DNA from: Spirilliplanes yamanashiensis
Lineage (GTDB): Bacteria; Actinomycetota; Actinomycetes; Mycobacteriales; Micromonosporaceae
Direction: 5' to 3'
Assembly: GCF_016863475.1 (NCBI RefSeq)
Contig: NZ_BOOY01000020.1
Coordinates: forward strand, 62,001 to 126,000
Length of the DNA: 64,000 bases
The notes beneath the pieces are model-generated. The model was not told where the DNA came from. It made no database searches and saw only the letters and a list, made by a program, of their open reading frames with translations. Position numbers and translations under genes: made by a program. Of this stretch, positions 1 to 7,963 are shown piece by piece (position 1 is the stretch's first letter; every line of letters begins with the position of its first letter).

Positions 1-1987
1 CCACCGGCTCCCCGGCCGCCGGGGGCACGACCGCGGGCCCGGACCCGGGCGTGGGCTCCGGTGATGGACCGGAGCCGGGACCGGTTGGGGGGTTGAGGCC
101 AGATCGGGGGGCAAGGTCGGGGCCGGGCTCGGGTTCGCCATCGGGCTCGGGGGCGAAGCCGAGCTTCGGGCTGGAGGCGGGGGCGGGGTGAGGTCCGGAG
201 CGGACGTCAGATTCGCGGTCAAGGCCGGGTCCGGGAGTGGGTGCAGGTCCGGAGGTGGGTCCAGGTCCGAGGGTCGGTCCAGGTCCGAAGGTGGGTCCGG
301 GCCCGGAGGTGGGTCCAGGTCCGAGGGTCGGTCCAGGTCCGAGGGTCGGTCCAGGTCCGAAGGTGGGTTCGGGCCCGGAGGTCGGTCCAGGTCCCGAGGT
401 CGGTCCGGGGATCGGGTCAGAATCGTCGAGGTCGGGCACGGCCCGGAGGTTGCGCACGGGGGCCACCGCCGGGTCGGCGACACGCTCACCCACCGGCGCG
501 ATGTCCTTCCGCACCCCCGGTCCCGGCCGCAGCTCCCGGACCTGAGCGGACCCCTGACCCGTCCCCCAGCCAGGCCCGGACCGTGTCGCGGCCCCGGACG
601 ACGACTGAAGGTTCGACCAGGGATCGTGGTCCGGGACCGCGGCCAACCCCCGGCCACCCCGGCGCGGCGCCGCGGCCCCCGGGTCAACCTCGGCGGCCGG
701 CGCCGGACCGCCGAAGGGCAGCTCCTCCACCGTGGACGGTGCGAGCGGCGGGCCCGGGCGGGCGGGGGTGCGTTCGTCGCCCCAGGGGATCAGCTGGACC
801 TGGTCCGCGGCCGAGCGGCCGCCGCCCAGGACCGGGGTCACCACCGCTTCCGGGCCGAGGAGGCCCTGGATGCGGCTGAGGGCGCGGTGCGCGCGGTCGC
901 GTTCGGCGCCCGCGTCGCCCCACAGGCCGGGTTGGAGTCCGAGGTGGACGATGACGCCGTCGGGGACGAGGCGCAGGCGGACGAGGCCGGCGGTGGGGCG
1001 GCCGGCGGGGCCGGTGCGGTGGGTGCCGGAGAGCCAGCCGTCGAGTTGCCAGCGGACGCGTTCGGCGATGGCGGCGGCGGTGAGCATGCCGTCGTGGCGC
1101 CACAGGCGGTGCAGTTCCTGGCCGTCGGCGGTGACGGCCTCGATGCCGAGGCGGGTGCAGGCGAGGCCGTGGGCGGCGAGGCGGTCGTGGAGGCGTTCGG
1201 CGAGGGCGCGGCCGGCGAAGGCGGCGACGTCGACGCGTTCCAGGTGGTCGTCGTAGGTTTCGGTGACCTCGAGGTCCGGGGGTGGGCGGCGGACGGCGAG
1301 GGGGCGGTGGTCGGCGCCGGCGGCGAGGCGGTACGCCAGGGCGCCGTCGAAGCCGAAGCGGGTGAGGACGTCGCCCGGGGGCAGGGCGGCGAAGTCGCCG
1401 AGGGTGCTCAGGCCGAGGCGGCGCAGCAGGTCGGCGAGGTCGGGGCGGTCGAGGGCTTCGACGCCGATGCCGGCGAGGAACTCGCGGGTGCCGCCGGGGG
1501 CGACGATGCGGCCGGTGCGGGCGGCGAGCCCGGCGGCGAAGACGCCGTCGGCGATGCCGAGCTGGCTCTCGACGGCGCACGCCTGGGCGACCTGTTCGAC
1601 GATGCGTTCGGCGGCGGCCTCCTCGCCGCCGAAGTAGCGGGCGGGGCCGCGGGCGGCGACGGCGCAGGCGCCGGGGCGGACCACCTCGACGCCGGCGGCG
1701 ACCTGTTCGACGGCGGCGACGACGGGTTCGAACGCGCGGGCGTCGCGGCCGGGGTCGTGGTCGACGACGACGAGGCCGGGGCAGCGGCTCTGCGCCTCGC
1801 GCCGGCGCAGCCCGCGGCGGACCCCCTCGGCGCGGGCGGCCTCGGAGCAGGCGTGCACCCGGTTGGCGTGCAGCACGGCGACGGGGGCGCCGGCGGGCAC
1901 CCCGTCGACGATCTCGGCGGCGACGACGGGCCAGTCGGGGCACCACAGCAGCATGGTGCGGTGCGCGTCGCGCGGCGGCCGGGTCAC
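1..1987 (-). CDS. imuB: ImuB-like Y-family polymerase homologue, 3' end outside the window
   Basis: Accessory, probably non-catalytic Y-family polymerase of the actinobacterial mutasome (ImuA'-ImuB-DnaE2), which in mycobacteria tethers the error-prone polymerase to the beta clamp. The start is the GTG at 1987, overlapping the imuA' stop as GTGA. The N-terminus reads MLLWCPDWPVV and the usual SIDE catalytic motif is replaced by RPGACAV, so the Y-family catalytic acids are missing, as in known ImuB. Around residue 393 the sequence QVQLIPWG resembles a clamp-binding motif. The core ends near residue 400. A Pro/Gly-rich tail of more than 250 residues follows, still open at base 1, so the protein exceeds 660 residues against roughly 500-550 for usual ImuB. 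dnaE2 may lie just beyond the edge. Confidence 0.85.
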   Translation of the reverse strand, partial: MTRPPRDAHRTMLLWCPDWPVVAAEIVDGVPAGAPVAVLHANRVHACSEAARAEGVRRGLRRREAQSRCPGLVVVDHDPGRDARAFEPVVAAVEQVAAGVEVVRPGACAVAARGPARYFGGEEAAAERIVEQVAQACAVESQLGIADGVFAAGLAARTGRIVAPGGTREFLAGIGVEALDRPDLADLLRRLGLSTLGDFAALPPGDVLTRFGFDGALAYRLAAGADHRPLAVRRPPPDLEVTETYDDHLERVDVAAFAGRALAERLHDRLAAHGLACTRLGIEAVTADGQELHRLWRHDGMLTAAAIAERVRWQLDGWLSGTHRTGPAGRPTAGLVRLRLVPDGVIVHLGLQPGLWGDAGAERDRAHRALSRIQGLLGPEAVVTPVLGGGRSAADQVQLIPWGDERTPARPGPPLAPSTVEELPFGGPAPAAEVDPGAAAPRRGGRGLAAVPDHDPWSNLQSSSGAATRSGPGWGTGQGSAQVRELRPGPGVRKDIAPVGERVADPAVAPVRNLRAVPDLDDSDPIPGPTSGPGPTSGPEPTFGPGPTLGPGPTLGPGPTSGPGPTFGPGPTLGPGPTSGPAPTPGPGLDRESDVRSGPHPAPASSPKLGFAPEPDGEPEPGPDLAPRSGLNPPTGPGSGPSPEPTPGSGPAVVPPAAGEPV
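237..398. repeat. Nine 18-bp tandem repeats inside the imuB tail
   Basis: Nine consecutive 18-bp units with consensus gtsggtccaggtccgagg (s = c or g) run from 237 to 398, with degenerate part-units on both sides. In the imuB frame each unit encodes six residues of the form GPGPT(L/S/F). The unit length is a multiple of three, so copy-number change would keep the frame. The tract makes an extended, probably disordered arm on ImuB. Confidence 0.9.
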
Positions 1988-2766
1988 GAACTGTCCCCCG
2001 CGGCCCCGGCGGAAGCGGCGGCCGCGGGGGCGGCGGCAGCCGCGGGAGGGGCCGCGGGAGGGGCCGCGGCGACGCGGGCGGTCGCGGGGGCGCCGGCCGG
2101 GACGGCGCGGTGGCCGGGGCGGGCGGCGGGCAGCCAGACGGTGAGTTCCTTGCCGCGGGCGGCGGCGCCGCGGCCGCTGGCGGCGACGGTCACGCGGCGG
2201 CGGCGCAGCCGGCCCCGGCCGCGGCCGAGGCCCTCCCAGGCGCCGTGGCTGATCTGGAGGGTGACGTCGGCGCCGGTCCACGGCCCGTACGGGACGAGCA
2301 CGGCGCCGCGCTGGCGGGCGCGGGCGGCGAGCCGGGCGGTGACGGCGGCGGAGACCCCGCCGGGGACGGCGACGACGACCACGTCGACGCCGTCGAGCAG
2401 GGCGGCGACGACGGTGGGCCATTCGGGGCCGGGGTGCGGGACGAGCGCGAGCCGGTCGAGGGCGATGCCGAGTTCGGCGGCGGCGAGCACGCCGAGGGCG
2501 GGCAGGCCGGCGACGGCGCACCACGAGCCGGCCTGGGAGGCGGCGGCGAGCAGGGCGAGCATGAGGCTGGTGTGGCCGCCGGCGGCGCCGGGGTGGCCGC
2601 CGGCGATGGCGACGGTGCTGCCGCGGCGCAGGCCCCGGCCGGGCAGCAGGCCGCCGAGTTCGGGCAGGACGGGCAGGATGCGGTGGATGCCGGGGTCGGC
2701 GGTGCCGCTCGCGGGGCGGATCAGCTCGGCGAGGGCGGCGGCGTTGGTGCTCATGCGTCCCGCCAT
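1984..2766 (-). CDS. imuA': ImuA'-like mutasome protein
   Basis: About 260 residues. The N-terminal two thirds look like a RecA-fold relative: LLPGRGLRRGSTVAIAGG resembles a degenerate nucleotide-binding loop, followed by alternating hydrophobic strands such as VDVVVVAVPGG. The C-terminal 60 residues are Ala/Pro-rich. In mycobacteria ImuA' bridges ImuB and DnaE2 in damage-induced mutagenesis. Here it is the gene directly before imuB, coupled by a 4-base GTGA overlap, which supports the call more than the sequence does. The start at 2766 has a GGGGG stretch about 7 bases upstream; an in-frame ATG at 2754 is the alternative. Confidence 0.75.
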   Translation of the reverse strand: MAGRMSTNAAALAELIRPASGTADPGIHRILPVLPELGGLLPGRGLRRGSTVAIAGGHPGAAGGHTSLMLALLAAASQAGSWCAVAGLPALGVLAAAELGIALDRLALVPHPGPEWPTVVAALLDGVDVVVVAVPGGVSAAVTARLAARARQRGAVLVPYGPWTGADVTLQISHGAWEGLGRGRGRLRRRRVTVAASGRGAAARGKELTVWLPAARPGHRAVPAGAPATARVAAAPPAAPPAAAAAPAAAASAGAAGDSS

Positions 2767-2845
2767 GTCGCGCCCCCGATTGTGCCGTGCCGTGAGTAGG
2801 TGGATGGGTGTGGTGCTCAGGTGGTGCGGGGCGGCGCCTGGGGGG

Positions 2846-3331
2846 TCAGGCGGCCAGGTCGTCGAAGGGGGCGGGGTCGTCGAGGGCGGGCTGGTGCGCG
2901 ATGCCGAGGGTGGCCTCGACGACGAGCAGGAAGTGCCCGGCGGCGCGGAGCAGGTCGTCGGCGTCGCGGGCGCTGACGACGCGCGGGATGCCGGCCTCGG
3001 CGGCGGCCCGCTTGTGCGCGCCGAGGGCGAAGTAGGTGGCCCACTCGCCCAGCTCGGGGGCGACGAGGACGAGCAGGGACCACACGCTGGTGGCGCGGGG
3101 GCCGCGGCGCGACGCCGGGGCGGCGGGCCGGGCGCGGACGGCGAGGACCGCGGCGGCGGCGCGCAGGGCCGCCAGGTGGGCGGTGGCGTAGCGCTGGCCG
3201 TCGGCGCGGGTGCGGGCCGCCTCGGCGAGGCCGCGGCGGGCGATCGTGAGCAGCTGGGCGGGGGTGCGGTGCGGCAGCATGTGGGCCGGCACGGTGATCG
3301 CCGGGTCGGTCGGGACCGTCGCGCTCGTCAT
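2846..3331 (-). CDS. SAV_6107-type HEPN-domain protein
   Basis: A 161-residue all-helical protein resembling the SAV_6107 HEPN family found beside actinobacterial mutasome genes. The ATG at 3331 follows a strong ribosome binding site (ggaggagaagg). Residues 47-52 read RYATAH, an R-x4-H arrangement of the kind used by RNA-cleaving HEPN proteins, although the first x is Tyr rather than the usual polar residue, so activity is uncertain. The gene lies 79 bases before imuA' on the same strand and is the first gene after the damage-responsive promoter region, so it is probably co-induced. Its biochemical role is unknown. Confidence 0.7.
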   Translation of the reverse strand: MTSATVPTDPAITVPAHMLPHRTPAQLLTIARRGLAEAARTRADGQRYATAHLAALRAAAAVLAVRARPAAPASRRGPRATSVWSLLVLVAPELGEWATYFALGAHKRAAAEAGIPRVVSARDADDLLRAAGHFLLVVEATLGIAHQPALDDPAPFDDLAA

Positions 3332-3376
3332 GGGACCTTCTCCTCCGCGAAGCGAAACCTGTGGACGCCGGCGGCA

Positions 3377-3416
3377 CCGGCCGGGCGTGAAGCTTCCCCA
3401 CACCACGCCCGGCCGG
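3377..3416 (-). other. Perfect 13-bp hairpin in the mutasome leader
   Basis: Arms 3377-3389 and 3404-3416 are perfect reverse complements around a 14-base loop. It sits 46-85 bases upstream of the HEPN-gene start, inside the predicted 5' leader. No U-run follows on the minus strand, so it is not a standard terminator. A leader element is the inference. Confidence 0.6.
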
Positions 3417-3430
3417 CCTGCCGGCGGGGC

Positions 3431-3469
3431 CACCGGCCGCCGCCCGGGGGTCGAGGGCGGCGGCCGGTG
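3431..3469 (-). other. Perfect 15-bp hairpin in the mutasome leader
   Basis: Arms 3431-3445 and 3455-3469 are perfect reverse complements with a 9-base loop. It is separated from the neighbouring 13-bp hairpin by only 14 bases. Both lie between the damage promoter and the first gene of the operon, where no upstream gene needs terminating in either direction. Confidence 0.6.
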
Positions 3470-3601
3470 ATCCTGCCTGTGGGCGCCGGACCCGCGAAAG
3501 CCCGGAACCCTGGGTCGTGCGGCTCGCGAAACCGCACTGCCCCGGCTGGCTGCGCCGCGAATCGCCGCCCGCCGGGCCGCTAGCACGAACGTTCGACTCA
3601 A

Positions 3602-3617
3602 TCGAACACTCGTTCTA
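3602..3617 (-). promoter_or_regulatory. LexA (SOS) box
   Basis: TCGAACACTCGTTCTA matches the Gram-positive/actinobacterial SOS consensus TCGAACNNNNGTTCGA at all but the last two positions, with the full GAAC-N4-GTTC core. It lies just downstream of the PafBC-type -10 element, where bound LexA would block transcription of the mutasome operon. A second palindrome, cgaacgttcg, lies at 3587-3596 but lacks the spacer. Confidence 0.8.
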
Positions 3618-3627
3618 ACTACGAAGA

Positions 3628-3650
3628 AGACTACACCGCGGGTCCGACAA
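3628..3650 (-). promoter_or_regulatory. PafBC-type (RecA-independent) damage promoter motif
   Basis: On the minus strand TTGTCGGAC, 8 bases, then TAGTCT fits the mycobacterial RecA-NDp/PafBC pattern tTGTCRgtg-N8-TAnnnT in the TGTCR core, spacing and -10 element; the last two bases of the first block differ. Transcription would begin near 3620, giving a leader of about 290 bases to the HEPN-gene start. Confidence 0.6.
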
Positions 3651-3710
3651 AAAAGCAAGCACTCGCGGCGGGTAGCGTCGCAGCGAGGCACAGATCAGAG
3701 GGGGTACGGC

Positions 3711-4526
3711 GTGAGCGAGCGCACCGTCGTCGTGACCGGGGCCAGTTCCGGGGTGGGCCTGGCCGCGGCCGAGCAGTTCGCCCGCGCCGGCGACACCGTG
3801 GTCCTGGTGGGCCGCACGCCGGGCCGGCTGGACGAGGCGGCCCGCCGGGTCGAGCGCGCCGGCGGCGGCCGCGAGCCGGGCCGGTTCCGCGCCGACTTCG
3901 AGCGGCTCGCCGACGTGCGGGCGCTCGCCGAGCACCTGCTGAGCACGTACCCGAGGATCGACGTCCTGGCGAACAACGCCGGCGGCATGGTGCCGGCGCA
4001 CCGCGTCACCGACGACGGCCTCGAGGCCACCGTGCAGAGCAACCACCTGGCGCCGTTCCTGCTCACCCGCCTGCTGCGCGAGCGGCTGGCCGGCGGCCGC
4101 GTGGTCACCACCGCGTCGCGCGCCCACCGCATGGGCGCGGGCCTCGACCCGGCCGACCTCGTCGGCGCGGCGGGCCGCTACAACACCTGGAAGGTGTACG
4201 GCGAGAGCAAGGCCGCCAACATCCTGTTCGCGGCCGAGGCGGCCCGCCGGTGGCCGGACGTCCTGTCGGTGTCGTTCCACCCGGGCGTGGTGCGCAGCAA
4301 CTTCGGCACGGGCGCGCTGACCCGGTTCTTCTACCGCTGGGCGCCCGGCCTGACCACCCCGGAGGCGGCCGGCGAGCTGCTGGTGTGGCTGGCCACGGTC
4401 GCGCCGGACCGGCTGGTGCAGGGCGGCTACTACGTGGGCCGCACCGCCACCACGCCCGACCCGCACGCGGCCGACCCGGCCCGCGCGGCCGCCCTCTGGG
4501 AGGCGAGCGAGAAGGCCACCGCATGA
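3711..4526 (+). CDS. SDR-family oxidoreductase
   Basis: A 271-residue classical short-chain dehydrogenase/reductase with a Rossmann fold. Visible motifs are TGASSGVG (dinucleotide binding) near residue 9, NNAGG after strand 4, a catalytic Ser in TTASRAH and the active-site pair in YGESKAAN. The overall pattern is of the retinol-dehydrogenase-like branch; the substrate cannot be read from sequence. The GTG start at 3711 is preceded by a GAGGGGG ribosome binding site. It overlaps the next gene by ATGA, so the two form an operon. Confidence 0.85.
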   Translation: MSERTVVVTGASSGVGLAAAEQFARAGDTVVLVGRTPGRLDEAARRVERAGGGREPGRFRADFERLADVRALAEHLLSTYPRIDVLANNAGGMVPAHRVTDDGLEATVQSNHLAPFLLTRLLRERLAGGRVVTTASRAHRMGAGLDPADLVGAAGRYNTWKVYGESKAANILFAAEAARRWPDVLSVSFHPGVVRSNFGTGALTRFFYRWAPGLTTPEAAGELLVWLATVAPDRLVQGGYYVGRTATTPDPHAADPARAAALWEASEKATA

Positions 4527-5488
4527 CGCACCGCCGCCCCCTGCTGGGCGTGGCGATGGTGCTCGCCGGCAGCGTGCTGTTCGCCGTCAACGGCACGGTC
4601 TCCAAGCTCGTGCTGCGCGCCGGCTTCGACGCGCCCCAGCTCACCCTCCTGCGCGCGGCCGGCGCGTTCACCGGCCTGCTGCTCATCAGCCTCGTCGTGC
4701 GCGGCGGCGTGCGGAACCTGCGGGTCACCCGCCACGAGGTGCCGCTGCTGCTGGCGTACGGGCTCTGCGGCTTCTTCCTCGTCCCGATGCTGTACTTCGT
4801 GGCGATCAGCCGGATGCCGGTCGGCATCGCCCTGCTGTTCGAGTACACGGCGCCGCTGCTGGTGGCCCTGTGGGCCCGGTTCGGCCAGCGGCACCGGGTG
4901 AAGCCGCGGCTGTGGGCGGGCCTGGCGCTGAGCCTGGCCGGCCTGGCGTGCGTCGCCGAGGTGTGGGGCGAGCTGCGTCTCGACGGCGTGGGTGTGGCCG
5001 CGGGCCTGGGCGCGGCGGTGCTGCTGGCGCTGTACTACGTGCTGGGCGCGCGCGGCGTCGAGCGGCGCGACACCCTGTCGCTGTGCACGTGGGCGTTCGG
5101 GGCGTCGGCGGTGGCGGGCCTGCTGACCCGGGCGGTGACGGCGGGCACGGGCGGCTGGGAGCCGCTGGCCGAACCGCGCACGGTGCTGCTCTGCGCGTAC
5201 GTGGTGGTGCTCGGCTCGATCGTGCCGTACCTGCTGCTGGCGGCGTCGCTGCGGCACCTGCCGGCCACCAGCGTGGGCATCATCGGCATGATGGAACCGG
5301 TCCTGGCGGCCACTGTGGCGTGGATCACGCTCGGGGCGGGCGAAGCGCTGAATTCGGCCCAGTTGGTGGGCGGCCTGCTCGTCCTGGCGGGCGTCGGCCT
5401 CGCCGAGACGGCCCGCACGGCGCCGCCGGCGACGACACCGCCGCCGGCCCCGGACACCCTGACCCCGGTGCCCGGCCGCGGGTCGTGA
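4523..5488 (+). CDS. EamA/DMT-family transporter
   Basis: A 321-residue integral membrane protein with about ten hydrophobic segments arranged as two EamA repeats. The first covers roughly residues 8-140 and the second 150-290. Small residues and the TAPLLVALWARF pattern at the end of the first repeat are typical of drug/metabolite exporters. The Pro/Thr-rich C-terminus is cytoplasmic or disordered. It starts within the stop of the SDR gene (ATGA), so the exporter and oxidoreductase are probably translated together; the transported compound is unknown. Confidence 0.85.
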   Translation: MTHRRPLLGVAMVLAGSVLFAVNGTVSKLVLRAGFDAPQLTLLRAAGAFTGLLLISLVVRGGVRNLRVTRHEVPLLLAYGLCGFFLVPMLYFVAISRMPVGIALLFEYTAPLLVALWARFGQRHRVKPRLWAGLALSLAGLACVAEVWGELRLDGVGVAAGLGAAVLLALYYVLGARGVERRDTLSLCTWAFGASAVAGLLTRAVTAGTGGWEPLAEPRTVLLCAYVVVLGSIVPYLLLAASLRHLPATSVGIIGMMEPVLAATVAWITLGAGEALNSAQLVGGLLVLAGVGLAETARTAPPATTPPPAPDTLTPVPGRGS

Positions 5489-5495
5489 CCGCCCG

Positions 5496-7847
5496 CTAGT
5501 CGAACTGGAAGTGCCGGTCCACCGCGTCGATGGTGGCGGCGAGCGCGGTCGGCTGGTTGCCGGCCGGTCCCAGCGCGAACTCCGCGACGATGCGCACCGA
5601 GTGGGCGGAGATGTTCTGCTGCCGGGCGGTGGAGGTCCAGCCGCCCTTCTTGAGGATGTCGACGGCCTGCTTGGCGGCCGGCAGCACGTACTTGCCGAGG
5701 CTCTTGCGCTCGGCGGTGCCGGTGTCGGACCACTCGATGGTCAGCACCAGTTTGGCGGCGGGCTGGTCGCCGGCGAGCAGCAGGTTCATGCCGGTGCGGC
5801 GGTGCACGACGACGCGGGTGCGGTCCTCGTCCCACTCGTAGCTGCGCAGCGCGTCCGACCTGCTCGCCACCTCCTCGGCGAGCAGGTCGGCGTCGCCGAC
5901 CGCCGACGGCGCGGTGAGGGCCTTCAGCAGCCGGTCGAGCTCCGTGTGCACCTGCGACATGTCCCAGCGGCTGCTCTGCTTCGTCTTCGTCGCGGCGTCG
6001 ATGACGCGGGCGAAGCGGGCCGGCAGGGAACGCCAGGACACGTCGTCCACGAGCCGCTCCGCGGCGATCCGGACCGTCTCCGGCCAGTCCCTGTGACCGT
6101 GCTCCCCCGGCACGGGATCGCGGCCGCTGACGAGCGAGAACAGCGTCATGCCCAGCCCGAACGAGTCGACGGCGGCGTTGCGGGTCGAGGCGTTCGGGAT
6201 CCGGACCACCTGTTCGGGCGCCAGATAACCGGCCGCCGAGGAATGCATCACCGAATTCTCGACGGCGCCGCGGTGCCAGGAGAGGTCGAAATCGAGGACG
6301 ACCACGTCGACCGTGTCGGGATCGGCGTAGAAATTGCGCAGCATCACGTTGGCCGGGCGCAGGTCGCGGTGCAGCACCCGTTCGGGCAGCGCGTGGGCGC
6401 GCCGGATGATCTCGCTGAGCCGGACGGAGATCTCGAGTATCTGCTGCCAGCCGGTCAGGTAACCCGACTGGGTGGCCTCGGCGAGATTGGGGCCCTCGAT
6501 CCATTCCATCGCGACGAAGGCGGGGATCTCGGAGGCCTCCAGGAAACGCACCATCCCGTCGGCGTGGTACTGCTGCAGAATGCGCATCGACCGCACCCCG
6601 CGGCGGAATCCCTGCAGCGAATCGGGCTTCGTCCGGATCTCCTCCAGGAGCACCTTCACCGCCACCTCCTGGCCGTCGGGGGCGGCCGCCTTGAAGACCC
6701 GCCCGAACGCGCCGCGCGCCACGTCCTCGCGCAGCGTGTAGCCGAGCAGGACGTTGCGCGGCGGCGTCGTGCTCGTGTACCACGCCCGGTAGATGGCCTC
6801 GTCGTAGCGGCGGGAGAAGTCGTCGTACTCGTCGTAGCCCTTCGGGTTGGCGGGGTCGAGCAGCCGGCTGGCGTGTTCGTTGAGGACACTGCGGATCTCG
6901 TCGGCGCCCCAGGCGGCCATCTCCTCCGCCGGGGGCAGCGACTCCGGCGTCTCGCTGGGCCGGTTGAGCGTGACGCGCGGGAGGTCCACGTCGTCGCGCG
7001 GCACGAACTCCAGCAGCGCGTCGATCATCTCGTCGACGTCGCCCGGGCTGTGGTACCGGATCACCTTGATGTTGAGCTTCTCGCCGCGGTCGTCGGTGCC
7101 CACGTCGCGCGACGGGGTGAGCCAGTAGTGGCCGGGCACGTTGAGCCGCTTGCGCTCCAGCCAGTCGAACAGGCCGCAGACCTGCAGGTCGTCGTCCGTG
7201 ACGCCGACGAACAGCAGGGCGTTGGCCTGCACCAGGATCTTGAGGAAGTCCTGGACCCTGCTGTCGCGCAGCGCGGCGTCGACGTGCTCGCGCTCGAACG
7301 TCCAGCTGGCGGCGTCCTCGAACTGGCCGTGGAAGTTGACCACGAACTCGCGGCGCTGACCCCAGGACACCTGGGCGATCTGCCGCCGGCCGGAGTACTC
7401 GTGCGGCGGCAGGTCGCTGCGCGACTGGGCGAGGTACGCCCGGGTGACGAGCCGGTCGAGGGAGAGGCTGACCATGCCGCGGACCGGCAGGCTCCACAGT
7501 CGCTTGTAGATCCGCGGCAGCTCCACCGTGGCGGCGGCGGCGTAGGCCTCCCGCACGGCCCCCGGGAACGAGCCGGCGCCGAGCACCCCGCGCAGGCTGC
7601 CGAACGCCCGGCCGAGGTCCGCCTCCTTGAGGATGCGCTCGGCGGCCATCTTCTTGTGCACGGCGTCCGGCCGCTCGAACGAGCCCGCCTTCCGGACGAC
7701 CTGCTCGACCAGCGCCTCGCGCAGCGCCGGCCACGTCGGCACGTCGGGCACGAATTGCGAGCCGAGGACGACGACGAGGGGCCGGGTCCGCTCGCCGACG
7801 ATGTCGCGCAATTCGAGATAGGAAGACTGACTGGCATCGAACGACAT
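5496..7847 (-). CDS. SIR2-like domain fused to a Ser/Thr protein kinase
   Basis: 783 residues from the ATG at 7847, which has a GGGGG ribosome binding site. Residues about 20-270 resemble SIR2_2-type domains: VLGSQFVPDVPTWPAL at the GAGxS position, NFHG (171-174, His173) and LLFVGVTDDD (211-220). The TNxD segment is degenerate (SLSLD, 127-131). Residues about 369-645 form a kinase with a Gly loop (GAFGRVF), AVKV (Lys398), HRDLRPAN (Asp495), DFD (519-521) and APE, so it should be catalytically competent. The last 130 residues are an unassigned alpha/beta region. SIR2 domains fused to other modules are common in phage-defence proteins, so defence or stress signalling is an inference. It faces an unknown gene across 116 bases. 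Confidence 0.8.
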   Translation of the reverse strand: MSFDASQSSYLELRDIVGERTRPLVVVLGSQFVPDVPTWPALREALVEQVVRKAGSFERPDAVHKKMAAERILKEADLGRAFGSLRGVLGAGSFPGAVREAYAAAATVELPRIYKRLWSLPVRGMVSLSLDRLVTRAYLAQSRSDLPPHEYSGRRQIAQVSWGQRREFVVNFHGQFEDAASWTFEREHVDAALRDSRVQDFLKILVQANALLFVGVTDDDLQVCGLFDWLERKRLNVPGHYWLTPSRDVGTDDRGEKLNIKVIRYHSPGDVDEMIDALLEFVPRDDVDLPRVTLNRPSETPESLPPAEEMAAWGADEIRSVLNEHASRLLDPANPKGYDEYDDFSRRYDEAIYRAWYTSTTPPRNVLLGYTLREDVARGAFGRVFKAAAPDGQEVAVKVLLEEIRTKPDSLQGFRRGVRSMRILQQYHADGMVRFLEASEIPAFVAMEWIEGPNLAEATQSGYLTGWQQILEISVRLSEIIRRAHALPERVLHRDLRPANVMLRNFYADPDTVDVVVLDFDLSWHRGAVENSVMHSSAAGYLAPEQVVRIPNASTRNAAVDSFGLGMTLFSLVSGRDPVPGEHGHRDWPETVRIAAERLVDDVSWRSLPARFARVIDAATKTKQSSRWDMSQVHTELDRLLKALTAPSAVGDADLLAEEVASRSDALRSYEWDEDRTRVVVHRRTGMNLLLAGDQPAAKLVLTIEWSDTGTAERKSLGKYVLPAAKQAVDILKKGGWTSTARQQNISAHSVRIVAEFALGPAGNQPTALAATIDAVDRHFQFD

Positions 7848-7887
7848 GCGCGCCCCCGTTGTGAGCCGATGGTGGGCCGATCGGGTC

Positions 7888-7906
7888 CGGTATACGTTAA
7901 CGTCCC
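7888..7906. promoter_or_regulatory. AT-rich core of the shared divergent promoter
   Basis: Around 7892-7904 the sequence tatacgttaac contains overlapping -10-like elements on both strands, the most AT-rich spot of the 116-base gap between the SIR2-kinase gene and the helical-protein gene. The layout suggests joint control of the pair; no exact start site can be assigned. Confidence 0.4.
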
Positions 7907-7963
7907 GCCACGCCCGGCATCGACCACCGGACGGGTGGTGAGCATTCATCGGAACGGAGTTGC

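Noticed and set aside
237-398. CRISPR array
   Set aside because: Repeats are contiguous 18-bp coding units with no unique spacers, and no cas genes are present.
684-1946. 420-codon Arg/Pro-rich minus-strand frame
   Set aside because: Out of frame with imuB, which reads through the same bases with recognisable motifs; composition is that of a shifted GC-rich frame.
188-3583. A 1131-codon open frame on the plus strand
   Set aside because: It is the codon-aligned antisense of imuB, imuA' and the HEPN gene; its Gly/Ala/Val-rich composition is the mirror of GC-biased codons and it has no domain.
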